A stretch of 26,715 nucleotides of DNA from Bacteroides_E sp964583185 (GTDB taxonomy: Bacteria > Bacteroidota > Bacteroidia > Bacteroidales > Bacteroidaceae): the NCBI GenBank assembly GCA_964583185.1, contig CAZOVL010000033.1, positions 1 through 26,715 on the forward strand, written 5' to 3'. This document shows, one piece after another, positions 17,056 to 24,944 of this stretch; the stretch's first letter is position 1; each line of letters opens with the position of its first letter. The notes under the pieces were generated by a model. The model saw only the letters and a list, made by a program, of their open reading frames with translations, had not been told where the DNA came from and did not search any database. The position numbers and the translations under genes were made by a program.

Positions 17056-17889
17056 ATGCGCAACTTACTTGAATTTCTCGTCAAATACAATTATTGGTTT
17101 CTTTTTATTCTATTGGAAGTAATCAGTATGGCATTATTGTTTCAGTATAACAACTACCAACATAGTCTTTTCTTTACTTCTGCGAATGTTGTTACCGGAA
17201 AAATATATGAGACTTCCAGTAAAATAGTCTCTTTCTTTTATCTACAATCGGTTAACAATGACTTGTTAGATAGAAATGTTTATCTTGAGCAACAGTTGGC
17301 AGAACTTCATCGACAGAGTAGAATCGATTCGGATAGTTTACCATCGCAAAATTCATTGCTGACAAACTATAAATTGTATAATGCTTATGTCATAAATAAT
17401 AGCATTAGTCAAGGAAATAACTTTATTACGCTGGACAAAGGTTCAAAAGATGGAATTAAACCTAAGATGGGAGTGATTGACGGGAATGGAGTTTTGGGTA
17501 TTGTTTATAAAACATCAAGACATTACTCCATTGTTATTTCTTTATTAAATGGTGACTTATCTAAATTGAGCTGTAAAATTAAGTCCAGTCAATATTTTGG
17601 TAAGTTAAGCTGGAAACCGGGAGATTCACAACACGCTTTTCTGGAGGATTTGCCTCGTCATGCTAAGTTTAGTTTGGGAGATACCATTGTAACCAGTGGT
17701 TATTCTGCTGTTTTTCCGGAAGGACTTATGGTGGGAATTGTTGATGATATGTATGATTCAGAAGATGGCCTATCTTATTTAGTGAAGGTCCGTTTGGCTT
17801 CAAATTTTGGAACTTTGGGCAATGTGAGGGTGATAGAAAATCTAAATCAAGCAGAACAAAAAGCTTTGGAGGGCTCACGAGGGGTTTAA
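17056..17889 (+). CDS. mreC: Rod shape-determining protein MreC
   Basis: Bitopic inner-membrane protein that links MreB to the periplasmic synthases and activates PBP2. A short cytoplasmic N-terminus precedes one membrane helix (about 13-32, WFLFILLEVISMALLFQY). A periplasmic coiled-coil region (about 62-95) and the beta-barrel-rich MreC core follow, with NNFITLDKGSKDGIKPKMGV, then GVLGIVYKTSRHYSIVISLL and TSGYSAVFPEGLMVGIV, all typical. Length 277 residues. It starts 41 bp after mreB and ends 3 bp before mreD. Confidence 0.96.
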   Translation: MRNLLEFLVKYNYWFLFILLEVISMALLFQYNNYQHSLFFTSANVVTGKIYETSSKIVSFFYLQSVNNDLLDRNVYLEQQLAELHRQSRIDSDSLPSQNSLLTNYKLYNAYVINNSISQGNNFITLDKGSKDGIKPKMGVIDGNGVLGIVYKTSRHYSIVISLLNGDLSKLSCKIKSSQYFGKLSWKPGDSQHAFLEDLPRHAKFSLGDTIVTSGYSAVFPEGLMVGIVDDMYDSEDGLSYLVKVRLASNFGTLGNVRVIENLNQAEQKALEGSRGV

Positions 17890-17892
17890 TTT

Positions 17893-18396
17893 ATGAAAGA
17901 GATTCTACATAGATTAGGCTGGTGTATAGGCTTGGTTTTGCTCCAGGTTCTTGTTTTTAATCATATTCATATTGGGGGATATGCTACCCCCTTTTTATAT
18001 ATTTATGTAATTCTTAAATTTCACTCTGAGGTGTCTCGTAATCAGATTTTGATGTGGGGCTTCTTTTTAGGGTTGGCTGTTGATATGTTTTCTAATACTG
18101 TTGGAATGAATGCGGCAGCCACTGTTTTTCTAGCTTTTATGCAACCTATGTTATTACGCTTTTTTACAGTTCGTGATAACTTTGAACTTTATAAGCCTTC
18201 AGCAAAGGCCATGGGGAGTGCTCCCTTTGCTCGCTATTTGATAACCGGTGTTGTTCTTCATCATTCCGTTTTAGTTGGGCTAGAGTATTTTTCTTTTCTA
18301 AGCATAAAAGAGATGTTCTTAAGGATGATTTTGAGCGCCCTGTTAACTTTGATTTGTATTTTGGGATTAGAGGGACTAACTAGTAGGCAGGAATGA
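17893..18396 (+). CDS. mreD: Rod shape-determining membrane protein MreD
   Basis: Small polytopic inner-membrane partner of MreC in the Rod complex. The 167 residues contain about five hydrophobic segments (WCIGLVLLQVLVF, YIYVILKF, MWGFFLGLAVDMF, a TVFLAFMQPMLL stretch, and LILSALLTLICILGL near the end). The pattern GFFLGLAVDMFSNTVGMNAAA matches the conserved G-x-D-x-F region of MreD. Sequence conservation in this family is low, so the call rests on this motif, topology and position between mreC and mrdA. Its stop overlaps the mrdA start in an ATGA arrangement. Confidence 0.92.
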   Translation: MKEILHRLGWCIGLVLLQVLVFNHIHIGGYATPFLYIYVILKFHSEVSRNQILMWGFFLGLAVDMFSNTVGMNAAATVFLAFMQPMLLRFFTVRDNFELYKPSAKAMGSAPFARYLITGVVLHHSVLVGLEYFSFLSIKEMFLRMILSALLTLICILGLEGLTSRQE

Positions 18397-20258
18397 TTAA
18401 GAAACTATCATACGAAAATAGAAAGTACATAGTAGGAGGCATTATTTTTGTTACAATACTAATTTATATTTTTCGTCTGTTTAGTTTGCAAGTTGCAACT
18501 GATCAGTTCAAGAAAAATGCTGAAAGTAATGCGTTTTTTTATAAAATATTACATCCCTCACGTGGAGCCATTTACGATCGTAAAGGTGAGTTATTGGTCT
18601 ATAATCAACCCTCTTACGATGTGATTTTTGTTCCTCGAGAGGTAGAGCCATTCGACACGTTGGATTTTTGCAATACGCTAAATATCTCCTTAGATTATTT
18701 TCAGCAACGGATGGAGAATGTTAAAAACCTAAAACTTAATCCGGGCTACTCAGCTTATACTCAACAGGTTTTTATGAGTCAGTTGTCTGCTGAAGAAATG
18801 GGGGTATTTCAGGAAAAATTATTTACGTTTCCCGGGTTTTATGTAGAGAGAAGAACGGTTCGTAGATATAGTTTTGCTTCCTCAGCTCATATCTTGGGTG
18901 ATATTGGTGAGGTTTCCCCTCGTGAGTTAGAAGAAGATGATTATTACAGAAGAGGTGATTATATAGGCAAACAAGGTGTGGAGCGCTCTTACGAAAAACA
19001 TCTTCGGGGAGAAAAAGGCGTTGAAATTTTATTGCGTGATGCACACGGTCGTATTCAAGGAAAATATGCAGATGGAGAAGAAGATAAACGACCGGTGGCA
19101 GGAAGAGACTTAACTTTAAGTGTTGACATAGGGTTACAACAATTGGCAGAAGAGTTGTTACAGGGAAAAATGGGGAGTGTAGTTGCCATTGAGCCTGAAA
19201 CCGGGGAAATTCTTTGTATGGTATCTTCTCCTTCATACGATCCTTCACTTTTGATTGTAGGAAGAGATCGGGGAGTAAACCATCGAAACTTGCAATTAAA
19301 TCCACAAAAACCTCTTTTTAATCGTGCATTAATGGCTGCTTATCCACCTGCTTCTACGTTTAAAGTGGCTCAAGGTCTTGTTTTTTTACAAGAAAAGATA
19401 ATTGATGTGAATACCACTTTTCCCTGTAGTATGGGGTTTGTTGTGCCCGGTCTTCGTGTAGGATGCCACGGACATGGTTCTCCTATTCCTTATATTCACT
19501 CCATTTCTACCTCATGTAACTCATTTTACTGTTGGGGGTTATACCGAATGATTGATCATTCAAAGTATGGATCTTCGGCCAATGCTCTGAATGTGTGGAG
19601 AGATCATATGGTACGTATGGGGTTTGGTTATGCTCTTGGTGTGGATTTGCCCGGAGAGAAGCGAGGGTTGATTCCTAATCCTTCTTTGTATGATAAAATC
19701 TATGGGGAGAACAGATGGGGCGGTTTGCGGATTATTCACACAGCCATTGGTCAAGGAGAGGTGTTGTTAACTCCCATCCAAATGGCTAATATGGCTGCTA
19801 CTGTTGCCAATGAAGGATACTATATAACACCTCATATTGTAAAACAAATTGATGGAGCTAACTTGGATGCTAAATATACGACTAAAAAATATACAGGAAT
19901 AGATTCAGAATATTATAAGTATGTAAAAGAAGGGATGCGTGGAGCGGTGATAGGCAGTCCTTATGGTGCTACTTGTAGAAGAGCAAATATTCCAGGATTA
20001 GAGATTTGTGGAAAAACAGGAACGGCACAAAATAGAGGAAAAGACCACTCGGTATTTATGGGGTTTGCTCCCAAGGAGAATCCAAAGATTGCTGTTGCAG
20101 TATATGTAGAGCATGGGGGATTTGGAGCTACCTGGGCTGTTCCAATTGGTGCAATGATTATAGAGAAGTACTTCAACGGCGACATAGACGAGAGTCGTCA
20201 TTATTTATTAGACTACATAAAAAGTTCAAATTTAATTCCTGATGAATTTAAGAGATAG
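18393..20258 (+). CDS. mrdA: Penicillin-binding protein 2 (elongation-specific DD-transpeptidase)
   Basis: Class B PBP that cross-links peptidoglycan during cell elongation together with RodA. One N-terminal membrane helix (about 13-30) is followed by the pedestal/dimerisation domain with HPSRGAIYDRKGELLVYNQPSYDV and IGKQGVERSYEKHLRG. The transpeptidase domain has the three active-site motifs: Ser321-x-x-Lys324 (STFK), Ser374-Cys375-Asn376, and Lys541-Thr-Gly in CGKTGTAQN. Length (621 residues) is normal for PBP2. It overlaps mreD by 4 bp and rodA by 17 bp, so translation of the three is likely coupled. As the target of mecillinam-type beta-lactams it is relevant that a BlaI-type repressor lies 4.7 kb away, but no link is shown. 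Confidence 0.97.
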   Translation: MIKKLSYENRKYIVGGIIFVTILIYIFRLFSLQVATDQFKKNAESNAFFYKILHPSRGAIYDRKGELLVYNQPSYDVIFVPREVEPFDTLDFCNTLNISLDYFQQRMENVKNLKLNPGYSAYTQQVFMSQLSAEEMGVFQEKLFTFPGFYVERRTVRRYSFASSAHILGDIGEVSPRELEEDDYYRRGDYIGKQGVERSYEKHLRGEKGVEILLRDAHGRIQGKYADGEEDKRPVAGRDLTLSVDIGLQQLAEELLQGKMGSVVAIEPETGEILCMVSSPSYDPSLLIVGRDRGVNHRNLQLNPQKPLFNRALMAAYPPASTFKVAQGLVFLQEKIIDVNTTFPCSMGFVVPGLRVGCHGHGSPIPYIHSISTSCNSFYCWGLYRMIDHSKYGSSANALNVWRDHMVRMGFGYALGVDLPGEKRGLIPNPSLYDKIYGENRWGGLRIIHTAIGQGEVLLTPIQMANMAATVANEGYYITPHIVKQIDGANLDAKYTTKKYTGIDSEYYKYVKEGMRGAVIGSPYGATCRRANIPGLEICGKTGTAQNRGKDHSVFMGFAPKENPKIAVAVYVEHGGFGATWAVPIGAMIIEKYFNGDIDESRHYLLDYIKSSNLIPDEFKR

Positions 20259-21705
20259 GAAAGCGAGTATATGGTCATCGGTTGATTGGGTTACAGTGAT
20301 TCTATTCCTGACTTTGATTTTACTGGGTTGGTTCAGTGTGAGTGGTGCAAGCTATGAATACGGTAATCCTAATTTGTTGGATTTTGATACCCGATCAGGA
20401 AAGCAATTTATTTGGATGATGTGTTCTTTGGTGGTTGCTTTTGTTCTCTTGATGTTGGATGAAAACATATACGATGTCTTTTCTTATCTGATTTATGGGG
20501 GAATGATTGTATTGTTAGTCGTCACCATTTTTATTGCTGAGGATGTAAAGGGGTCAAGGTCGTGGATTCAAATAGGACAAATAAGTATTCAACCGGCTGA
20601 GTTTGCCAAGTTCGCTACCGCTCTGGCCCTGGCAAAATATATCAATAGGCACTCCTTTTCTATGGGTAGAGCAAAAGATTTTTTAACTCTATTGGCTATA
20701 ATTCTGCTACCCGTACTCTTGATTGTTTTACAAAGTGAAACAGGATCGGCATTAGTTTATTTTGCTTTCTTTCTTGTGTTGTATCGTGAAGGAATGACCG
20801 GGGCAGTTTTGTTTTCAGGTTTCTGTGCTGTCTTGTTTTTTATAGTTGGTATAAAGTATAATCAGGTTTTCTTGGATGGTGGGGTTACATCTGCTGGTGA
20901 GTTTGCCGTATTAGCCATTGTACTTGTTATTGTTTCGGGTATGTTGTGGCTTTATGAAAGGAAAATCAATCTGATAAAGACTGTGTGGGGAACTTCTTTA
21001 TTGATCTTGGGCATCAGCTATGTGATTTCCAGGTATTTATATACCATTGATTTGGTTTATGTACTGACTTTTATAAACTTGAGTTTAGCTGTTTACTTGT
21101 TGTTTGTTGCCATAAAGGAGAGAGCGAAAACGTTTCTTTTTATCTCTGTTTTTTCAATTGCATCTGTAATTTTCCTTTTTTCAATTGATTATGTATTTAA
21201 TAACGTTTTGGAGAATCATCAACGGAATAGAATTGAAATTGTATTAGGAATGAAGGAAGACCTTCGAGGAGCCGGTTATAATGTAAATCAGTCTAAAATA
21301 GCGATAGGTTCCGGAGGACTATTGGGGAAAGGTTTCTTGAATGGTACGCAAACGAAATTAAAATACGTACCTGAGCAAGATACCGATTTCATATTTTGTA
21401 CTGTAGGAGAAGAGCAGGGGTTTGTGGGATCAACTTTTGTTTTATTGCTGTTTTTAACATTAATATTGCGATTAATTTTTCTAGCAGAAAGACAGCCCAA
21501 TGTGTTTGGAAGAGTTTATGGTTACTCCGTTGTTAGTATTATCTTTTTCCACGTTTTTGTGAATATTGGTATGGTGTTAGGAATAACTCCGGTTATTGGT
21601 ATCCCACTACCTTTTTTTAGTTATGGGGGCTCCTCACTTTGGGGATTTACTATTCTGCTTTTTGTCTTTTTGAGAATTGATGCTTCTCGCGTCCGAAGAC
21701 TTTAG
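20242..21705 (+). CDS. rodA: SEDS-family peptidoglycan glycosyltransferase RodA (long form)
   Basis: Polytopic membrane enzyme that polymerises lipid II into glycan strands with PBP2. SEDS signatures are clear: SWIQIGQISIQPAEFAKFA (Glu120), AGYNVNQSKIAIGSGGLLGKG, YVPEQDTDFIF with Asp382 matching the essential aspartate of RodA, and GIPLPFFSYGGSS near the end. At 487 residues it is about 110 longer than enterobacterial RodA. The extra length sits between about residues 212 and 322 and contains several additional hydrophobic helices before the NHQRNRIEI loop. To my knowledge long RodA proteins are common in Bacteroidota, so this is a clade trait, not a fusion. The ATG at 20242 lies inside mrdA. 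The 3' end overlaps gldH on the other strand by 72 bp. Confidence 0.96.
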   Translation: MNLRDRKASIWSSVDWVTVILFLTLILLGWFSVSGASYEYGNPNLLDFDTRSGKQFIWMMCSLVVAFVLLMLDENIYDVFSYLIYGGMIVLLVVTIFIAEDVKGSRSWIQIGQISIQPAEFAKFATALALAKYINRHSFSMGRAKDFLTLLAIILLPVLLIVLQSETGSALVYFAFFLVLYREGMTGAVLFSGFCAVLFFIVGIKYNQVFLDGGVTSAGEFAVLAIVLVIVSGMLWLYERKINLIKTVWGTSLLILGISYVISRYLYTIDLVYVLTFINLSLAVYLLFVAIKERAKTFLFISVFSIASVIFLFSIDYVFNNVLENHQRNRIEIVLGMKEDLRGAGYNVNQSKIAIGSGGLLGKGFLNGTQTKLKYVPEQDTDFIFCTVGEEQGFVGSTFVLLLFLTLILRLIFLAERQPNVFGRVYGYSVVSIIFFHVFVNIGMVLGITPVIGIPLPFFSYGGSSLWGFTILLFVFLRIDASRVRRL

Positions 21706-22164
21706 GTTACTTATTTTTATTCCTATATCGTGAACACCTTTTAGCGATTCTTCCTGATTTATATGTGATATCTTAATGGTGTAGTTACCCGGTTCTTGGT
21801 TATTCTGTATCAGGAACAGGTCTGTTTTTTGGAAAATGGAGCCTAGACCAACTCCTTTCCAGTGTCCTTCCGGATCGGCAACAAGGATAGATAAGGTGTC
21901 AGTAGTAAAAAGAGTGGAGTCATTTAGGTTGTAAGAGATGGATAAAGGAATGTTTGTAAACGGATAACTAGCTAAATGCCTTAATTCTATTTCTATAAGT
22001 AGGTTACCTCTCTGCTCTATTGGTATATTAAAGAACAGAGAGTCTTGTACTTTCCACTCTTTCGTATTGACCGATTGGAAAGAGTGATAAATGACCTTGG
22101 GTTGTGTACAGGCAAAGAGAATAAAAGAAAGAAGAATTATCCCCCTACTCATAAGTCTACTCAT
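21634..22164 (-). CDS. gldH: GldH-family lipoprotein
   Basis: Small outer-envelope lipoprotein related to GldH, which is needed for gliding in Flavobacterium but is also kept by non-gliding Bacteroidales, where its role is unknown. A lipoprotein signal peptide ends at Cys19 (SFILFAC). The mature part shows the family pattern KVIYHSFQSV ... W ... DSLFFNIP, then IEIELRH ... YPFTNIPLSI, and the DPEGHWKGVGLGSIF segment, followed by a GIKISN ending strand. Length (176 residues) is typical. The last roughly 24 residues are lysine/serine-rich and lie in the part overlapping rodA. It is the last gene of holB-ricT-gldH, 3 bp after ricT. A start at the second Met (22152) is equally possible. Confidence 0.87.
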   Translation of the reverse strand: MSRLMSRGIILLSFILFACTQPKVIYHSFQSVNTKEWKVQDSLFFNIPIEQRGNLLIEIELRHLASYPFTNIPLSISYNLNDSTLFTTDTLSILVADPEGHWKGVGLGSIFQKTDLFLIQNNQEPGNYTIKISHINQEESLKGVHDIGIKISNLKSSDARSINSQKDKKQNSKSPK

Positions 22165-22167
22165 TGG

Positions 22168-23448
22168 CTATTCTTTGGGTTTAGAGTTGGAGTCTTGATT
22201 GTTTGGGTTATTGGGTTTTCTCCTTCTATTTGATTTTCTTCGCGGATTTTTCTTAGGTACATCACTTTTACCCTCCGATTGTTCCTTTCCTTCTCCCTTT
22301 TTATTATTGGTTTGGTTTTGTGTTTCGGATTTTTTTCTTGCTGTACGTCTATTTTTACTTTTGCGTTTTTTATTGGGTTTGTTCTCTTCGTTATTATCAA
22401 AGCGAGTTAAACTTTCTTGCTCCAATAAATCTCCATTTGTTTTCTTGGTTTCTTTCTTTTGCTGCTCTTCTAATAAGGTTTCAGGTTTTACCCCTCTTCT
22501 ATTTAATTTGATGATTTCAAATACTCGCTCACAAGAAAGTTCAACAAGATTAGCCGCTATGTTCTTATCCGTAGAATAGGTTACTGTGTTGTTTAGTAAG
22601 TCTGATTTGAAGTGGTAGTAAATGGCGTTTTGGCTATGGAGTTCTACCTCTTTGGAAGGGTGTAGCTTTTGTGCTTCAGCATAGCTTTCTGCTTCATAAT
22701 TTAAGCAGCATTTCAGTTTGGCACATTGTCCGGCTAGTTTTTGAGGATTAAAAGATAAATCTTGAACCCTTGCTGTATTTGTTGATACCGAAACAAAATT
22801 AGTCATCCAAGTGGAGCAACACAATTCTCTACCACAAGGACCTATTCCACCTATTCTTCCTGCTTCTTGTCGAGCTCCAATCTGACGCATTTCTATACGT
22901 ACTCTGAATGCTTCGGCTAAAAGCTTAATCAGTTGACGGAAATCTACCCGTTGATCTGCAATGTAATAGAAAATAGCTTTGTTGCCATCACCCTGAAATT
23001 CAACGTCGCCAATTTTCATATCCAAGTTCAGATTAGATGCAATCTGTCGGGCACGAATCATAGTGGTATGTTCTTTAGCTCTGGATTCAACATATTTTTC
23101 AATGTCATTGGGTTTGGCTATTCTATATATTCGTTTGAATTCTGTGTTTGGTTTAAGCTTTACACGCTTTATTTGTATTGGAATTAATCGTCCGGTTAAA
23201 GTCACGGTGCCAATATCGTGTCCCGGAGACGATTCAACAGCTACTACGTCGCCTTTTTTTAAAGGGATATGATTACTGTTTTTAAAATATTCTTTACGTG
23301 TGTTTTTGAATTGTACTTCAACTAAATCACACAAATCATTGTTCCCGGGAATATCTGCGAGCCAATCGTATGTATTTAGTTTGTTATTTTGGCGTGAGCA
23401 ACCTTGTGCACTAAGTGCTCCACTGCCATTGTGTAATTTATATCTCAT
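22168..23448 (-). CDS. ricT: RicT (YaaT)/PSP1-domain protein with basic C-terminal tail
   Basis: Cytoplasmic PSP1-domain protein. In Bacillus subtilis RicT forms a complex with RicA and RicF that affects mRNA maturation and carries iron-sulfur clusters. The core motif GRIGGIGPCGRELCCSTWM and the following GQCAKLKCCLNYE agree closely with the family, including its cysteine pattern. The PSP1 region covers about 60-270. Residues from about 330 to 426 form a very basic, Asn/Lys/Arg-rich tail (for example KKRKSKNRRTARKK), probably disordered and able to bind nucleic acid. Bacteroidota members are longer than the roughly 275-residue B. subtilis protein because of this tail. No ricA or ricF is present nearby. 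It follows holB by 10 bp and precedes gldH by 3 bp. Confidence 0.93.
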   Translation of the reverse strand: MRYKLHNGSGALSAQGCSRQNNKLNTYDWLADIPGNNDLCDLVEVQFKNTRKEYFKNSNHIPLKKGDVVAVESSPGHDIGTVTLTGRLIPIQIKRVKLKPNTEFKRIYRIAKPNDIEKYVESRAKEHTTMIRARQIASNLNLDMKIGDVEFQGDGNKAIFYYIADQRVDFRQLIKLLAEAFRVRIEMRQIGARQEAGRIGGIGPCGRELCCSTWMTNFVSVSTNTARVQDLSFNPQKLAGQCAKLKCCLNYEAESYAEAQKLHPSKEVELHSQNAIYYHFKSDLLNNTVTYSTDKNIAANLVELSCERVFEIIKLNRRGVKPETLLEEQQKKETKKTNGDLLEQESLTRFDNNEENKPNKKRKSKNRRTARKKSETQNQTNNKKGEGKEQSEGKSDVPKKNPRRKSNRRRKPNNPNNQDSNSKPKE

Positions 23449-23458
23449 TTTATATGTT

Positions 23459-24577
23459 CTATTTTAATTTAATGAGGACAATGGTTTTTAATGAAAAATC
23501 GAAAAAAACCATTTTTGAATTCACATTTTGTTCTATGTGTCTTGCTGCCTCACTAAGTTCGTTCATTATATCAAATACGTTTGATTCATTAATAAAGGGA
23601 GAGAAGTTAACTGCAAATTTTTTTTCTTGTTGTGTTAAATAGTTTAGTTCATTGTGGTTTAAGTTGTGAATAAAACTTTCTCTCACCATATGTTGACAAT
23701 AGTTGAGGAAACTTTTTTGTTTTTCTCGTCCCATTTCAGCCACTTCCTCACTCCAGGCTTTCATCTCTTTTACCTTGCGCTGGTATGAAAGTCGCATTAA
23801 AGATACGAAAAGTTCAAAATAGTGTTGCTTTTCGTCATTTAAATGAATAGACTCCAATGCTTTTATGTAGTTTCCTTGGGCTAAATGAGCAATTTCTTCA
23901 CTTTCTTGAGGCAAAACATTGTATTTTTCTCGTAAAGCTTTGGCCATGGATTCATTATCTATTGCCGGTATGTTCCTTCTTTGCGTTCTGCTTAATATGG
24001 TGGGAAGAATAGCTTCTGTTCTCTCTGCTACTAAAAGCAATACTGTTTGATCAGCGGGTTCTTCCAATAGTTTAAGCAATTTGTTGCCAAGAGCAATGTG
24101 CATTTTTTCAGGAAGCCATATAATTACAATTTTATATCCTCCCTGGCTAGACTTAAAACTCAATTTTCTAGTTAATTCTTCACTCTCTTTTGAGTAAATA
24201 ATGGCTTGTGAATTACCTGCATTCAAGGCATTAAGCCAATGTTCAAAGTTGAAGTAGCTTTGTTGGGTAGCTAATTCTCTCCACTCAGGAAGAAAATCAT
24301 CACTCAGTTTTTTACCTCTTTTTACAATAGGTAAAACAAAATGCAAATCAGGGTGAATCAACTTGTTGGTTGTTTTACAAGAAATGCATTCACCACACGA
24401 GTCATTCTCTTGTTTGTTGGTACAGTTAATGTATTGGGCATAAGCCAATGCTAGGGGTAGGCTTCCATATCCGGCTAAACCCTGAAAAAGTTGAGCGTGA
24501 GGGATTCGATTGGCATCAACTTCTTCTATTAATTGTTTTTTTATGGCTTCCTGTCCTATGATGTCTTTGAATTGCAT
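23459..24577 (-). CDS. holB: DNA polymerase III delta' subunit (clamp loader)
   Basis: AAA+ subunit of the clamp loader that helps open the sliding clamp. The start MQFKDIIGQEAIKKQL with IPHAQLFQGLAGYGSLPLALAYA is characteristic. The Walker A position reads GLAGYGSL without the Lys-Thr/Ser of an active ATPase, as expected because delta' does not hydrolyse ATP. The zinc module has Cys52, Cys61, Cys64 and Cys67. HPDLHFVLP and LLKLLEEPADQTVLLLVAE follow, and the usual SRC sensor motif appears as LSRTQ. Length 372 residues. It is the first gene of the minus-strand operon, with a possible promoter 125 bp upstream. Confidence 0.94.
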   Translation of the reverse strand: MQFKDIIGQEAIKKQLIEEVDANRIPHAQLFQGLAGYGSLPLALAYAQYINCTNKQENDSCGECISCKTTNKLIHPDLHFVLPIVKRGKKLSDDFLPEWRELATQQSYFNFEHWLNALNAGNSQAIIYSKESEELTRKLSFKSSQGGYKIVIIWLPEKMHIALGNKLLKLLEEPADQTVLLLVAERTEAILPTILSRTQRRNIPAIDNESMAKALREKYNVLPQESEEIAHLAQGNYIKALESIHLNDEKQHYFELFVSLMRLSYQRKVKEMKAWSEEVAEMGREKQKSFLNYCQHMVRESFIHNLNHNELNYLTQQEKKFAVNFSPFINESNVFDIMNELSEAARHIEQNVNSKMVFFDFSLKTIVLIKLK

Positions 24578-24701
24578 ATCTTGACTTTATTTAGGCTTTC
24601 TTTTTCGGGTGTTATCCAACGACTATACCCCAATGACTATTCTTCCTAATTTTAGTTGCTCGTTAAACCTATATATAATAATGTGTTTAAGGTTGAATAA
24701 A

Positions 24702-24709
24702 CAAAAATA
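24702..24709 (-). promoter_or_regulatory. Candidate -7 promoter box for holB-ricT-gldH
   Basis: On the minus strand this reads TATTTTTG, a full match to TAnnTTTG, 125 bp before the holB start. No clear -33 element is seen at the expected distance, and such a box arises easily in AT-rich DNA, so confidence is modest. Confidence 0.35.
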
Positions 24710-24864
24710 CTAAAAAAATATGTAGGCTATCGATTTCTAAAGGTTAATTCAATGAAAATGCGTAAAGAATAGGCTTGAGCGATTATTCCTTAGTGTCAGT
24801 TGGTTGATTGTATTACAATTGTTTTAGGTTTATATAATTCATTTTTGATTTAATCTTTAATGTT

Positions 24865-24880
24865 GTCTAAAAATATAGAC
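24865..24880. promoter_or_regulatory. Operator-like palindrome 1 upstream of the BlaI-type repressor
   Basis: GTCTA-AAAATA-TAGAC is a perfect 5-bp inverted repeat with a 6-bp spacer. It shares arms, spacer length and the preceding TT with the second site, centred 28 bp downstream. BlaI/MecI dimers bind dyads in front of their own genes, so these are the expected autoregulatory sites. Confidence 0.65.
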
Positions 24881-24892
24881 GAATAGTTGTTT

Positions 24893-24908
24893 GTCTATAT
24901 TCTTAGAC
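24893..24908. promoter_or_regulatory. Operator-like palindrome 2 upstream of the BlaI-type repressor
   Basis: GTCTA-TATTCT-TAGAC has the same perfect arms as site 1 and ends 36 bp before the chosen ATG at 24945. A weak promoter candidate (TTTG at 24890-24893, TATATTGTG from 24910) would place this site between the -33 and -7 regions, a position suited to repression. A lone GTCTA half-site also lies between the repressor and peptidase genes at 25315-25319. Confidence 0.65.
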
Positions 24909-24944
24909 GTATATTGTGCATATAATAAAAAAGCAGCTATAAAT

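Larger units (their letters stand above)
24578..24944. other. Divergent intergenic region between holB and the BlaI-type repressor
   Basis: This 367-bp AT-rich gap separates holB (minus) from the repressor gene (plus). It contains a minus-strand -7 box at 24702-24709 and two operator-like palindromes at 24865-24908. The stretch from 24710 to 24864 shows no gene or structure that I can support. An in-frame ATG at 24891 inside the second palindrome is not the likely start of the repressor. Confidence 0.6.

Noticed and set aside
18823..19305. 160-residue open frame on the minus strand inside mrdA.
   Set aside because: It is antisense to a conserved transpeptidase gene; composition is irregular and no domain is seen.
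22199..22579. 126-residue open frame on the plus strand, hydrophobic and Phe/Leu-rich.
   Set aside because: It is the reverse complement of the Lys/Arg-rich tail of ricT, which automatically gives Phe/Leu-rich codons. It has no family resemblance.
23459..24577. Missing Walker A lysine in holB as a sign of gene decay.
   Set aside because: Delta' subunits are naturally ATPase-inactive; the zinc cysteines and the rest of the protein are intact.
24891..24944. Upstream in-frame ATG extending the BlaI-type repressor by 18 residues.
   Set aside because: The extension has no family counterpart and the ATG region overlaps the second operator palindrome; the Met at 24945 gives the standard N-terminus.
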